Virus record (IMG/VR): IMGVR_UViG_3300037553_000311 | Location: 1 to 64,000 of that record | Length of the DNA: 64,000 nucleotides | Source of the DNA: a virus | Reading direction: 5' to 3' (one strand) | Shown here: positions 8,346-15,711 of the stretch, in pieces | Numbering within the stretch: position 1 is the first letter of the stretch | How the letters are laid out: each line of letters begins with the position of its first letter | Position numbers and translations under genes: made by a program | The notes under the pieces: model-generated | Databases searched by the model: none | What the model was told of the DNA's origin: nothing | The model's input: the letters and a program-made list of their open reading frames with translations, nothing else

Positions 8346-8478
8346 GTAAGCATATCAGATACTACTTGATACACTTACTGATCTAGCGATTAGTAAGCAT
8401 ATCAGATACTACTTGATATACTTACTGATCTAGCGATTAGTAAGCATATCAGATACTACTTGATATGCTACCTGATCT
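8346..8478. repeat. Three tandem 47-bp hairpin units
   Basis: Three units start at 8346, 8393 and 8440 with GTAAGCATATCAGATACTAC. Each forms a stem of the TATCA...TGATA type, followed by ACTGATCTAGCGATTAGTA, which can form a second stem with a TAGC loop. The third unit runs directly into the leader of the small gene at 8522. Confidence 0.7.
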
Positions 8479-8482
8479 TAAA

Positions 8483-8515
8483 GTCAGATATATCTGACAT
8501 GATACCTTAGGAGGG
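8483..8515 (+). promoter_or_regulatory. Leader variant (one palindrome) with TTAGGAGG site
   Basis: The 16-bp palindrome GTCAGATATATCTGAC is at 8483-8498 and AGGAGG is at 8509-8514. The other leaders carry a 14-bp form of the same palindrome. The first hairpin of the usual leader is missing here. Confidence 0.65.
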
Positions 8516-8521
8516 TAAGTT

Positions 8522-8656
8522 ATGAAAGTAGATAAAGACAGCCTAGTATCGATAATACTATCGATACTAGTCTTGGGAGCATTGATGCTCCCAAGTGGGA
8601 ACGTAATAGATGAATTTATGACACTAGCAGACATAGCTAATGTCATCTATAGATAG
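8522..8656 (+). CDS. Tiny membrane protein (44 aa)
   Basis: A short open frame starts eight bases after a perfect AGGAGG. It encodes MKVDKDSLVSIILSILVLGALML, then PSGNVIDEFMTLADIANVIYR, with one clear transmembrane helix (about residues 8-24). The DNA under the helix also contains two back-to-back perfect hairpins, a 12-bp stem at 8543-8570 and an 11-bp stem at 8572-8595. The region may therefore act at RNA level as well, for example as a terminator or attenuator. Its leader is shared with the repeat-protein genes. Function unknown. Confidence 0.55.
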   Translation: MKVDKDSLVSIILSILVLGALMLPSGNVIDEFMTLADIANVIYR

Positions 8657-8753
8657 GATTCAAGGATCACATGAGGTAACTTATATATCTCATGTGATCC
8701 TAACTACTGTATTTATTTTTATCACATACACTATTCACACATAAAAGAGGAGC

Positions 8754-8786
8754 ATGTATATAAAACCAAGAGGTAACTGTTCATGA
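8754..8786 (+). CDS. Ten-codon upstream ORF coupled to the next gene
   Basis: ATG at 8754 has the best ribosome-binding site of the region (AGAGGAGC just before it) and encodes MYIKPRGNCS. Its stop overlaps the next gene's start as ATGA. This suggests translational coupling or leader-peptide control of the gene at 8783. The peptide itself may have no function. Confidence 0.35.
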   Translation: MYIKPRGNCS

Positions 8787-9352
8787 CTACTGATCATATA
8801 AATAACATGTTCTCAAACGAGGACATACTAATATTCGTAGGTAGTACCGATAATGAAAACACAGCAGTAGCACATATGATGAATATATCACCTCCATCTT
8901 ATGTCAAAATCATGTATGATGGGATGATACATCTAGCTGAATCTCACGTCACTAGATCATTCAATGATGTATGTCTAATGTCTAATGGTAATATCGTATG
9001 TATAGGTGAATGTACTATAGATGGTGATACTACTTCTATGATAGTGATGTTTGATTCAGTAGGTTATACTGTACAAATAGGGTCACCTACTGATTATACA
9101 TTACATAGTATTGAACGTCATAGTACTGACATGTTCATATGTGAAGCTAGTGATACATCTACATGTAGTAATGTCATCTTCAATAATACGTTAGATATAG
9201 AATATATTACCGATGTAGTAGATATAGTCATTGACGATGTACCGATTCCACAACATGATGATGATAGTAATGTAGTGATCAGATTTATCGTATGTACTTC
9301 ATTGATAATATCTGCTGCGTTAGTATATTACATTAGTAGGTCAGTAACATAA
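8783..9352 (+). CDS. C-terminally membrane-anchored propeller-repeat relative
   Basis: This 189-residue protein contains a degenerate copy of the propeller repeat (FNDVCLMSNGNIVCIGECT, then DTTSMIVMFDS). Acidic stretches follow (VVDIVIDDVPIPQHDDDSN), and it ends with a transmembrane helix (VVIRFIVCTSLIISAALVYYI) and a short basic tail. There is no N-terminal signal, so a tail-anchored, cytoplasm-facing topology is likely. It appears to be a divergent member of the repeat family built at 5294, 39203, 57153 and 58591. A weak AGAGGT lies 13 bases upstream, and translation may depend on the overlapping ten-codon frame at 8754. A CATAGCATACC terminator follows directly. Function unknown. Confidence 0.75.
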   Translation: MTTDHINNMFSNEDILIFVGSTDNENTAVAHMMNISPPSYVKIMYDGMIHLAESHVTRSFNDVCLMSNGNIVCIGECTIDGDTTSMIVMFDSVGYTVQIGSPTDYTLHSIERHSTDMFICEASDTSTCSNVIFNNTLDIEYITDVVDIVIDDVPIPQHDDDSNVVIRFIVCTSLIISAALVYYISRSVT

Positions 9353-9362
9353 TAAAATCCTC

Positions 9363-9397
9363 ATCCATAGCATACCTGTAATAGGTATGCTATGGAT
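9363..9397 (+). terminator. CATAGCATACC-type terminator
   Basis: A 15-bp stem (ATCCATAGCATACCT and its complement) has the loop GTAAT. It closes the transcript of the membrane-anchored protein and marks the start of the gene-free island. Confidence 0.75.
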
Positions 9398-9604
9398 ATC
9401 GTATCTTATACTACCTGATCAGATGACCTCACTCTCAGCAGTAGCAAACATCTTTCACTACTACTCCAAAGTGCATTTATGTAATGGATCTATACGATAC
9501 TAAATCTATGTAGTTTTGCTACTCTAGATGCATCATATATGATAAGTGATAATGTGATATAAATCTACTCTAATTATACTTAGAATATATGCCTAATATG
9601 TTAT

Positions 9605-9895
9605 CCGATCTAGCAAATATCTCAATTTTCAGATAAGTTTCATACTTACTCAAATACCCATTTCTGAACGCCTATAGAACCGTGTGTAGGAAACACGAAA
9701 TATAGCAAATATGGGGGGTCACGTAGGGATATACAGGTAGAAATATGGGGTCTGTCACCCGTGGTTTTATAAGGGGTAGGAAATGTGCTATTTTAGCACT
9801 TTATTTTAGCTGATATATAGCTAATCTAATCAGATATCAGCTACATTTACCATCTGATTCCATACTAAAAATATATACACTCTGAAGAGTAGCAA
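9605..9895 (-). repeat. Left arm of large inverted repeat
   Basis: Read on the minus strand, this block matches 12370-12670 over most of its length, including TATCCCTACGTGACCCCCCA, the segment around CGTTCAGAAATGGGTATTT, and the AATCAGATGGTAAATGTAGC end. A related copy lies at ~4700-4885. Within it, the 34-bp module at 9748-9781 is not inverted relative to the right arm. Confidence 0.75.
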
Positions 9896-10042
9896 AAGAT
9901 ATCTGCTCATCTAGATATTATCACCTATCTCATTCACTCGTCATACCTATTAGATCCATTATCGCCTCCAGCATGATTACATGTCATCTATATCATCTGC
10001 GATAGACTTGAACATATCTAACAGTTATCATTAGTATCCATA

Positions 10043-10500
10043 TAGAAAACTACCAGTCACCTTACAGCTACTACTCATATACATTAGTTACCTACAGTAA
10101 TTATATTCATTATCTATCACCTTACAGCTACTACTTATATATCTACATCTACCAGTTACCTATAGTAATTATACGTATATCTGTTATCACTCTTACTACA
10201 GTTACTACTCATATACTACATACAATTACATCTACCAGTTACCTATAGTAATTATACGTATATCTGTTATCACTCTTACTACAGTTACTACTCATATACT
10301 ACATACAATTACATCTACCAGTTACCTACAGTAATTATATTCATATCTATTATCACTATTACTACCTATATATCTACATCTACCAGTCACCTATGGTAAT
10401 TATGATTATATCTATCACCTTACAGCTACTACCTATATATCTACCAGTTACCTACAGTAATTATATCTATTTCTATCAGTCACTCTTACAACTACTACAT
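10043..10500. repeat. Iteron-like tandem repeats, 83-bp period
   Basis: About six copies of a unit built on CCAGTTACCTAYAGTAATTA are separated by pyrimidine-rich spacers such as TATCACTCTTACTACAG. Copies starting at 10148, 10231 and 10314 are spaced exactly 83 bp apart and two units are nearly identical. One strand is strongly depleted in G. They resemble replication iterons, but no Rep gene is adjacent. Confidence 0.75.
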
Positions 10501-10644
10501 AAATCTATGATCATCATACATTCACAACATGCTCATTTCTGAGCATGTTGTGATATATTCATATATGTATACCTAGTGAATGAATCGTATAATCATAACT
10601 GTATCCATATCACATGTACTCTGTGTAAATCGACTATATCAAAC

Positions 10645-10810
10645 CTACTCATATAGTCATCCAAATCTGTCCTTCTAATTCTATTGCACACTACAGTATA
10701 GTACTACTAGTATCTTTTATATTACTCTACTCATATAATCATCCAAATCTGTCCTTCTAATTCTATTGCACACTACAGTATAGTACTACTAGTATCTTTT
10801 ATATTGATCT
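10645..10810. repeat. Two-copy 83-bp direct repeat
   Basis: Two almost identical units start at 10645 and 10728 with CTACTCATATARTCATCC and end in AGTATCTTTTATATT. The 83-bp spacing equals that of the neighbouring iteron array, although the sequences differ. The second unit lies immediately upstream of the candidate structured RNA and could hold its promoter. Confidence 0.75.
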
Positions 10811-10859
10811 ATTCATACTTTACACTCTAATTCTAAAAATATAAGCTCTTATTCACCTA

Positions 10860-11640
10860 ACTTTGCTAATTTTTTAATCTTTACCATAGCAACTGTCGTA
10901 ATAGGCTCTCCGTCGTACCGTGTAGTTTGTACTGTATGAACGAGTTACAAATATTAGTTAGTGTGTATCTTAGAATTTCTAATTCTATTCTATTGGGAGA
11001 AGCGAACTTTGATTCGGAGAATTAAAGTCGCTTCGTAACTAATCTTTTATATATAGGCAGTATATGTAAGGTGCTTGTGTTTTTCCATTTTGTGAGATGA
11101 AAAATCAGATTGCTTCCAAAACAAATAACACGCATCGTAACTTATGTTTTTTTTATTCACACTTCTCCACTTAAAAAATATATAAAAAAAAAGGCGGTGG
11201 ATATATAATAGGTAAGACACTAACACTGCTACCACCGCCACCTTGCGACTGGAGGCGAAGCCGCCAGGAGCTAGTGCATAAATGACCAGGTGCTATAATG
11301 ATCGTCTAGTTATTATTTTATCAATCTCAACTCATGTGAAATTACCATTCTTCTAGAGAGTGGTTCTATCTATCATGGTGAGTGATCTATAATCAAAACT
11401 TGCAATTCCAAAAAGTGAATTTTTGAGTAAATTTATCAACTATTGATGAATTTTTCAATTTACAAAACTGCTCAGTCCCACGTTTACCGGACGTAAGCTT
11501 CACGCCCATGTAGCATGGACGTAGTACGAATAATTTCAGCTCACCCCTTGTTCTATCGGGGATGGTACCAAGCACGGTAATACCGAACGTAAGTCAATTG
11601 AACCCAATCTACGTGAAAGTAGATTGGGTTCAATCGTTAT
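10860..11640 (+). ncRNA. Candidate large structured non-coding RNA (~780 nt)
   Basis: This block stands out from its AT-rich surroundings by local GC-rich helices and lack of coding potential. Visible helices: GAAGCG-ACTTT at 10999-11010 with 11024-11034 (one bulge), GGCGGTGG (11193-11200) with CCACCGCC (11232-11239), an interrupted hairpin around TGGAGGCGAAGCCGCCA (~11250), CCATG-TAG-CATGG (~11507-11519) and CCCC/GGGG (~11545-11562). It ends in a 16-bp terminator-like hairpin at 11597-11634. Size, 3' hairpin and placement in a phage non-coding island recall the large ornate phage RNAs (GOLLD, ROOL), but I cannot match conserved sequences of either class. The orientation is inferred from the hairpin at the right end. 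Confidence 0.5.
11597..11634 (+). terminator. 16-bp perfect hairpin at the end of the candidate RNA
   Basis: The arms built on TTGAACCCAATCTAC pair perfectly around a GTGAAA loop. A long T-run is absent (CGTTATAAT follows), so it could be the 3' terminal stem of the RNA rather than a classical intrinsic terminator. Confidence 0.6.
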
Positions 11641-11930
11641 AATATCGGTGGTGAGTCATATTATTATCTCTCAATCACTATAGTATCGCTCGTAGTGATA
11701 TGTCTAATTAGGTGATGAGTGATGAACATCTACATATATTGAGATCGCATATCTAATTTTAATATCAAATACCTACTCCGAAATTAGATATATTTAATAA
11801 ATTTGATATAGATATTAGCTAAAAAGTACATATATCCGATGTATCCAATCTACTCTAAATAGACATATATTCAATCTACTCTAAAATTAGATATCAGGTA
11901 ACGGATCAATTAGTATCTAATATATGCCAC

Positions 11931-12340
11931 ATGATCTAGTGATTAGTAGAAGGTATCGGATAATACTTGATACCTCCCACTGATCTAGTGATTAGTAGAG
12001 ATACATCAGATACAGCCAGATGTACTTACTGATCTTCGATTTGATGAAATACATACTACGTTCGATGTAGTAGGTGATTAGCTGATTTTACACTCTTCCA
12101 TTCCTCGGGGTATAAGTTTTGCTAAAAATGCTTACGAGCGGTCTCAGAAGCAAATCATACATTTAGTACAGATGTGATTTGTAGTCATAAATCACCAGTG
12201 CTTATATTACCGATACTAGTGATTTTATCGAACCACTTTCCTCAGGGAATATATCACTTATTTTACATATAAATCACCAGCACCTATAGTGTAATGATAA
12301 TTGCAAATACTCTTCCAATCCTCGGGGTAGATACTTTTTT
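11931..12340. repeat. Hairpin units followed by a second structured block
   Basis: 11931-12050 carries two dispersed hairpin units (TATCGGATAATACTTGATA type). 12060-12340 carries two copies of CTCTTCCAWTCCTCGGGGTA (12093-12112 and 12310-12329). Between them are a hairpin with CAAATC/GATTTG arms near 12152-12182 and one with AAATCAC/GTGATTT arms near 12190-12225. The paired motif at both ends suggests a duplicated or folded RNA element. There is no coding potential. Confidence 0.45.
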
Positions 12341-12369
12341 ACTCATATCAGATGACCTCACTTTCAACA

Positions 12370-12670
12370 TGAGTAGATATCTTTCGCTACTACTCAAAGT
12401 GCATATATTTTTAGCATAGAATCAGATGGTAAATGTAGCTGATATCTGATTAGATTAGCTAGATATCAGCTAAAATAAAGTGCTAAAAAAGAGGGTCTGT
12501 CACCCGTGGTTTTATAAGGGGTAGGAGAGGTGCTATTTCTACCTGTATATCCCTACGTGACCCCCCATATTTGCTATATTTCGTGTTTCCTACGTGCAGT
12601 AATATAGGCGTTCAGAAATGGGTATTTCAGTAAGTCTGAAACTTATCTGAAATTAGCAGTATTTGAAGAT
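12370..12670 (+). repeat. Right arm of large inverted repeat
   Basis: This is the counterpart of 9605-9895 in opposite orientation, and in the same orientation as the partial copy at ~4700-4885. It includes the TATCCCTACGTGACCCCCCA element and the GTTCAGAAATGGGTATTTCAG segment. The module at 12493-12526 (GGGTCTGTCACCCGTGG...GGGGTAGGA) reads the same way on the + strand as in the left arm, so it has flipped relative to its flanks. Confidence 0.75.
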
Positions 12671-12765
12671 CCGGTAGTATATTCTAAGTATATTTGAGTA
12701 GTATCTGAATATATCTGATAATGAGATAATGTCAGATATAGTAGTGATGATATATGAACTAAACG

Positions 12766-12802
12766 TATCCATAGCATACCCGTAATAGGTATGCTATGGA
12801 TA
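12766..12802 (-). terminator. CATAGCATACC-type terminator
   Basis: A 15-bp stem (TATCCATAGCATACC with its complement) lies 12 bases beyond the stop of the minus-strand gene 12814-14061. It probably ends the packaging operon and may also insulate the island. Confidence 0.75.
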
Positions 12803-12813
12803 TCGTGTATGGA

Positions 12814-14061
12814 TTATAAGCTCTCAAATGATACTAGACATATGTAGAGTGATAATGCTACTATCAGTAATGAGATAGTATTAGATCTTCGTGTGATTTT
12901 ATTATCAGTAATCAAATACTCTATCGATAGTTTATTATTAGTGAGATCATTATTAGTCTTCTGGTATACCGAGTATATCTTCTTAGTATTAGTATAGATA
13001 GCTATCTTACTATTCACATTGACTGACTTATTATGTATAGCAGAATCATAGATGGAATACACTACATCATCTATCAATTTGACTAGACCTACAGATATGA
13101 TAGTACCATTACGTTTAGTTATCACCTTCTCAGATTCATTATCAGCTACCTGTATATTAGCTACATCAGTAATGACTAATATAGCACGTTTCAACATACC
13201 ATAACTTATCATAGGGATGGTATGATTCACCATCTTGATATAACCTTCGTTAACAAACTGAGACTTAGATAATATCTTATTATATACAGCGCTAGATATA
13301 TGACTAAAAGAAGCATTGAGTTCCTTGAGTATCTTCTCACCATCTAGCGTAGTGGTGCGAGAAAATGATTTCATGTAATCATCAGCTTCCTTAGTCTCTA
13401 AGTAGTTACCTACGATATTTTGTAACTGACTACGTATTCGTGTACTAGTATCAGTGATGAGATATAGTACTTTAGCATCATCGTTAAAGTTCATGACAGT
13501 ATTGTAATGGATATTGTCTTTAGATATTATCGTAGTAGACCTATTAGTGGTAACCTTCTTCCATGTATGATCTTGCTTGATACTATACTTGAGTGATAAT
13601 CTTTCCATTACTGTTTGCATGATATCATAATTAGCTCCATGAGGTAGATAGTGATTGATAGCGCTAGCAATGAATCTGTACTGATGATAGTTCAGTACGT
13701 TAGTAGCTGTCTTTATCATCAATTTACTAGGTAATCTACTAGTCATTATCTTATGTATCATATATACAGAGACTAAGTTTAGTGCATCTGACACTACCTT
13801 ATGATCTTTATTGACAGATGGGATAGCTTTTATGATAGCTATGACATCACGTTCATCTAGTGATAGTACTTCAAAGAAGTTAGAGAAGTCATCGGATCTA
13901 AAAACAAACTTCTCTACAGCTAACATGTTAGAGTTGAGTACTAGTGGGTGAGTTTTATATATCTCAAATGATAGCACCATACGATTGAATCGTTCACATA
14001 ATTTAGGTGTAATCTTAAGATCTAGATCCTTATCGAAATGTGTTAGTATATGAGATGACAT
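12814..14061 (-). CDS. Probable virion protein with C-terminal membrane helix
   Basis: This 415-residue protein is the last gene of a minus-strand operon after TerL and the metalloprotease (21-bp gap to the latter). It has mixed alpha/beta composition with segments such as DALNLVSVYMIHKIMTSRL, YHQYRFIASAINHYLPHG and DTSTRIRSQLQNIVGNYL. Proteins of this pattern in giant myoviruses are usually annotated as structural; this is recollection, not a search. The final ~20 residues (NTISLLIVALSLYICLVSF) form a transmembrane helix, which is odd for a capsid component. The operon partner also has membrane segments. GAGGAT lies upstream of the start. Specific function unknown. Confidence 0.75.
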   Translation of the reverse strand: MSSHILTHFDKDLDLKITPKLCERFNRMVLSFEIYKTHPLVLNSNMLAVEKFVFRSDDFSNFFEVLSLDERDVIAIIKAIPSVNKDHKVVSDALNLVSVYMIHKIMTSRLPSKLMIKTATNVLNYHQYRFIASAINHYLPHGANYDIMQTVMERLSLKYSIKQDHTWKKVTTNRSTTIISKDNIHYNTVMNFNDDAKVLYLITDTSTRIRSQLQNIVGNYLETKEADDYMKSFSRTTTLDGEKILKELNASFSHISSAVYNKILSKSQFVNEGYIKMVNHTIPMISYGMLKRAILVITDVANIQVADNESEKVITKRNGTIISVGLVKLIDDVVYSIYDSAIHNKSVNVNSKIAIYTNTKKIYSVYQKTNNDLTNNKLSIEYLITDNKITRRSNTISLLIVALSLYICLVSFESL

Positions 14062-14082
14062 CGAGTTTATATCCTCATTGTA

Positions 14083-15702
14083 TTATTTTTTAAATAGAGT
14101 ATCTAGCTGAGACGCTGTCTTATAGGCTCTAGTACTTAGCATATTATCAATACTGATAGCTAATTTAGCATAGTCACTACTTACTCCACCATCACCTAGT
14201 GTATTATTTAGTATAGAAGTAATAATATTACCAGGTAGATTGATGAAGTTGGTAATATTATTATGTAACTTAAACGGTATAGTAGCTAACTGCTTCTCCA
14301 TGATAGAGATATCTTCTATTAATTCATTCCTTATAGCTGGTGGTAGACTACTATCTTTCAGCATGTCGATATTATTAGATACATTACGGCTTAATCGCTT
14401 GATAGTAGTTTCATATGATGAACCACTGAATCTATACAGTTTAGCACCCATGACAGATATACCTACAATTACAGGTATACGCAATGCGACATTGATAGCT
14501 CTCAGTGCAAAACTATCCCGTATGGTACTATTAAACACTGGTATCATGAAACCACGTGCCATCATAGCACTTTGGATCTTACCTATTTTGATTAGCATAC
14601 TATTCAGCTCAGGACTCATACGATACCTACTTACATATTCATCAGCTAATCGTTCCCACATGGTAGTATTATTTTCATCTACATATAGAGATCTAGATCC
14701 TGTACTATTACTTTTACCCTTAGGTGGATTAGGTATTATCATTAACTTGACTGCGGTGAATATAGTATATTTACCCAAATATATACTCAGTAGTAGTATT
14801 AGTATTATCCATAGAGTGTTACCAGCGTAGATATTCTCAGTATCACTGATATCATCATCAGATATCTTAGATAGTAATGTATCGATAGAGCTGGATAATT
14901 TCATTCGTAATTTACTATTATCCCCAGCCTTATCTAGCTTCTTATCCAGTTCTTTCTTAAGACCTTTTGGATCTTTCTTTATCAATTGATCAGTATCACG
15001 TAATGCATTATTGCCATAGTATCCAGTATAACTCAGATCAGCCATATATTCAACCCAAGCAAATACGTGACCTAATTCATGTAGTAATGCTGATACTATT
15101 TCTCTGGATGTAGGTTGATATTTAGTATGAGCTTTAGGTAAGAAATCACCAAGGACAAATATACCAATGGGTAATCCTATCACTACACCAAGAGTACCAG
15201 CTTCTTTGAGTATCTTACCTCGTTCTCTATCTAGACTCTCAGTTACTTTTAATACATCCTTTACAGTATTAGCGTTTCTTAACTGACCTTTTACATTACC
15301 TTCAGCAGCATAAATTAACTTACTCATATAAGTATCGCACTTAGATAAGCATACATATATACTACATACATTATCAATGTTGCTAGGATATGATGTCTCT
15401 AGATTTTTAATTACGACACCGGTGTATTTCTTTACTACCTTCTTAAACTCAGGTTGGACATACTTATCTATGAAAGTCTTCATGCGCCTATGTTTGATAC
15501 TAGCACTAGAACTATCTGTAGGATCACCGTAATCTTTATCATGCTTAGTGGTAAATTCGAATATACTATCGATTAATGAGATAAGCTTCTCAGGGAATTC
15601 TTTACTTGTCTGTAAGCTTATAGATTCAGTAGATCCTAGTACGTCTCTGAACATCGGCATGCTGGAATCTAATGTATCGATACTACCTATTAAAGTACTC
15701 AT
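14083..15702 (-). CDS. Membrane zinc metalloprotease in the packaging operon
   Basis: This 539-residue protein has a zincin active site HELGH at about 208-212 within REIVSALLHELGHVFAWVEYMAD. WERLADEYVSRYRM follows at about 349-362, whose Glu suits a third zinc ligand as in gluzincin peptidases. Hydrophobic segments at about 171-187 (LGVVIGLPIGIFVLGDF) and 297-320 (LWIILILLLSIYLGKYTIFTAVKLM) suggest membrane association. A long helical region precedes the motif. It starts nine bases after the TerL stop, and its ribosome site (GGGAG) overlaps the TerL end, so the two are tightly coupled. Substrate unknown: it could process a head or ejection protein or a host membrane protein. Confidence 0.75.
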   Translation of the reverse strand: MSTLIGSIDTLDSSMPMFRDVLGSTESISLQTSKEFPEKLISLIDSIFEFTTKHDKDYGDPTDSSSASIKHRRMKTFIDKYVQPEFKKVVKKYTGVVIKNLETSYPSNIDNVCSIYVCLSKCDTYMSKLIYAAEGNVKGQLRNANTVKDVLKVTESLDRERGKILKEAGTLGVVIGLPIGIFVLGDFLPKAHTKYQPTSREIVSALLHELGHVFAWVEYMADLSYTGYYGNNALRDTDQLIKKDPKGLKKELDKKLDKAGDNSKLRMKLSSSIDTLLSKISDDDISDTENIYAGNTLWIILILLLSIYLGKYTIFTAVKLMIIPNPPKGKSNSTGSRSLYVDENNTTMWERLADEYVSRYRMSPELNSMLIKIGKIQSAMMARGFMIPVFNSTIRDSFALRAINVALRIPVIVGISVMGAKLYRFSGSSYETTIKRLSRNVSNNIDMLKDSSLPPAIRNELIEDISIMEKQLATIPFKLHNNITNFINLPGNIITSILNNTLGDGGVSSDYAKLAISIDNMLSTRAYKTASQLDTLFKK

Positions 15703-15711
15703 GATTCTCCC

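Larger units (their letters stand above)
9398..12765. other. 3.4-kb gene-free island (possible origin and ncRNA locus)
   Basis: There is no convincing coding sequence on either strand. The few open frames of 60-65 codons have no ribosome site and sit in structured or repetitive DNA. The island holds, in order: a ~290-bp arm of a large inverted repeat (9605-9895), pyrimidine-rich iteron-like repeats (10043-10500), an 83-bp direct repeat (10645-10810), a candidate structured RNA (10860-11640), AT-rich DNA with no visible signal (11640-11930), dispersed hairpin units (11931-12050), a second structured block (12060-12340) and the other inverted-repeat arm (12370-12670). Iterons, AT-rich DNA and inverted arms suit a replication origin. 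That is inference. Confidence 0.6.

Noticed and set aside
8346-8478. Possible CRISPR-like array
   Set aside because: The three units are full 47-bp tandem copies without unique spacers, no cas genes are near, and the same hairpin units occur singly elsewhere.
11047-11575. Minus-strand frames of 60-64 codons as genes in the island
   Set aside because: They lack ribosome sites, have odd composition (runs from poly-A/T) and coincide with RNA helices; non-coding structure explains the region better.
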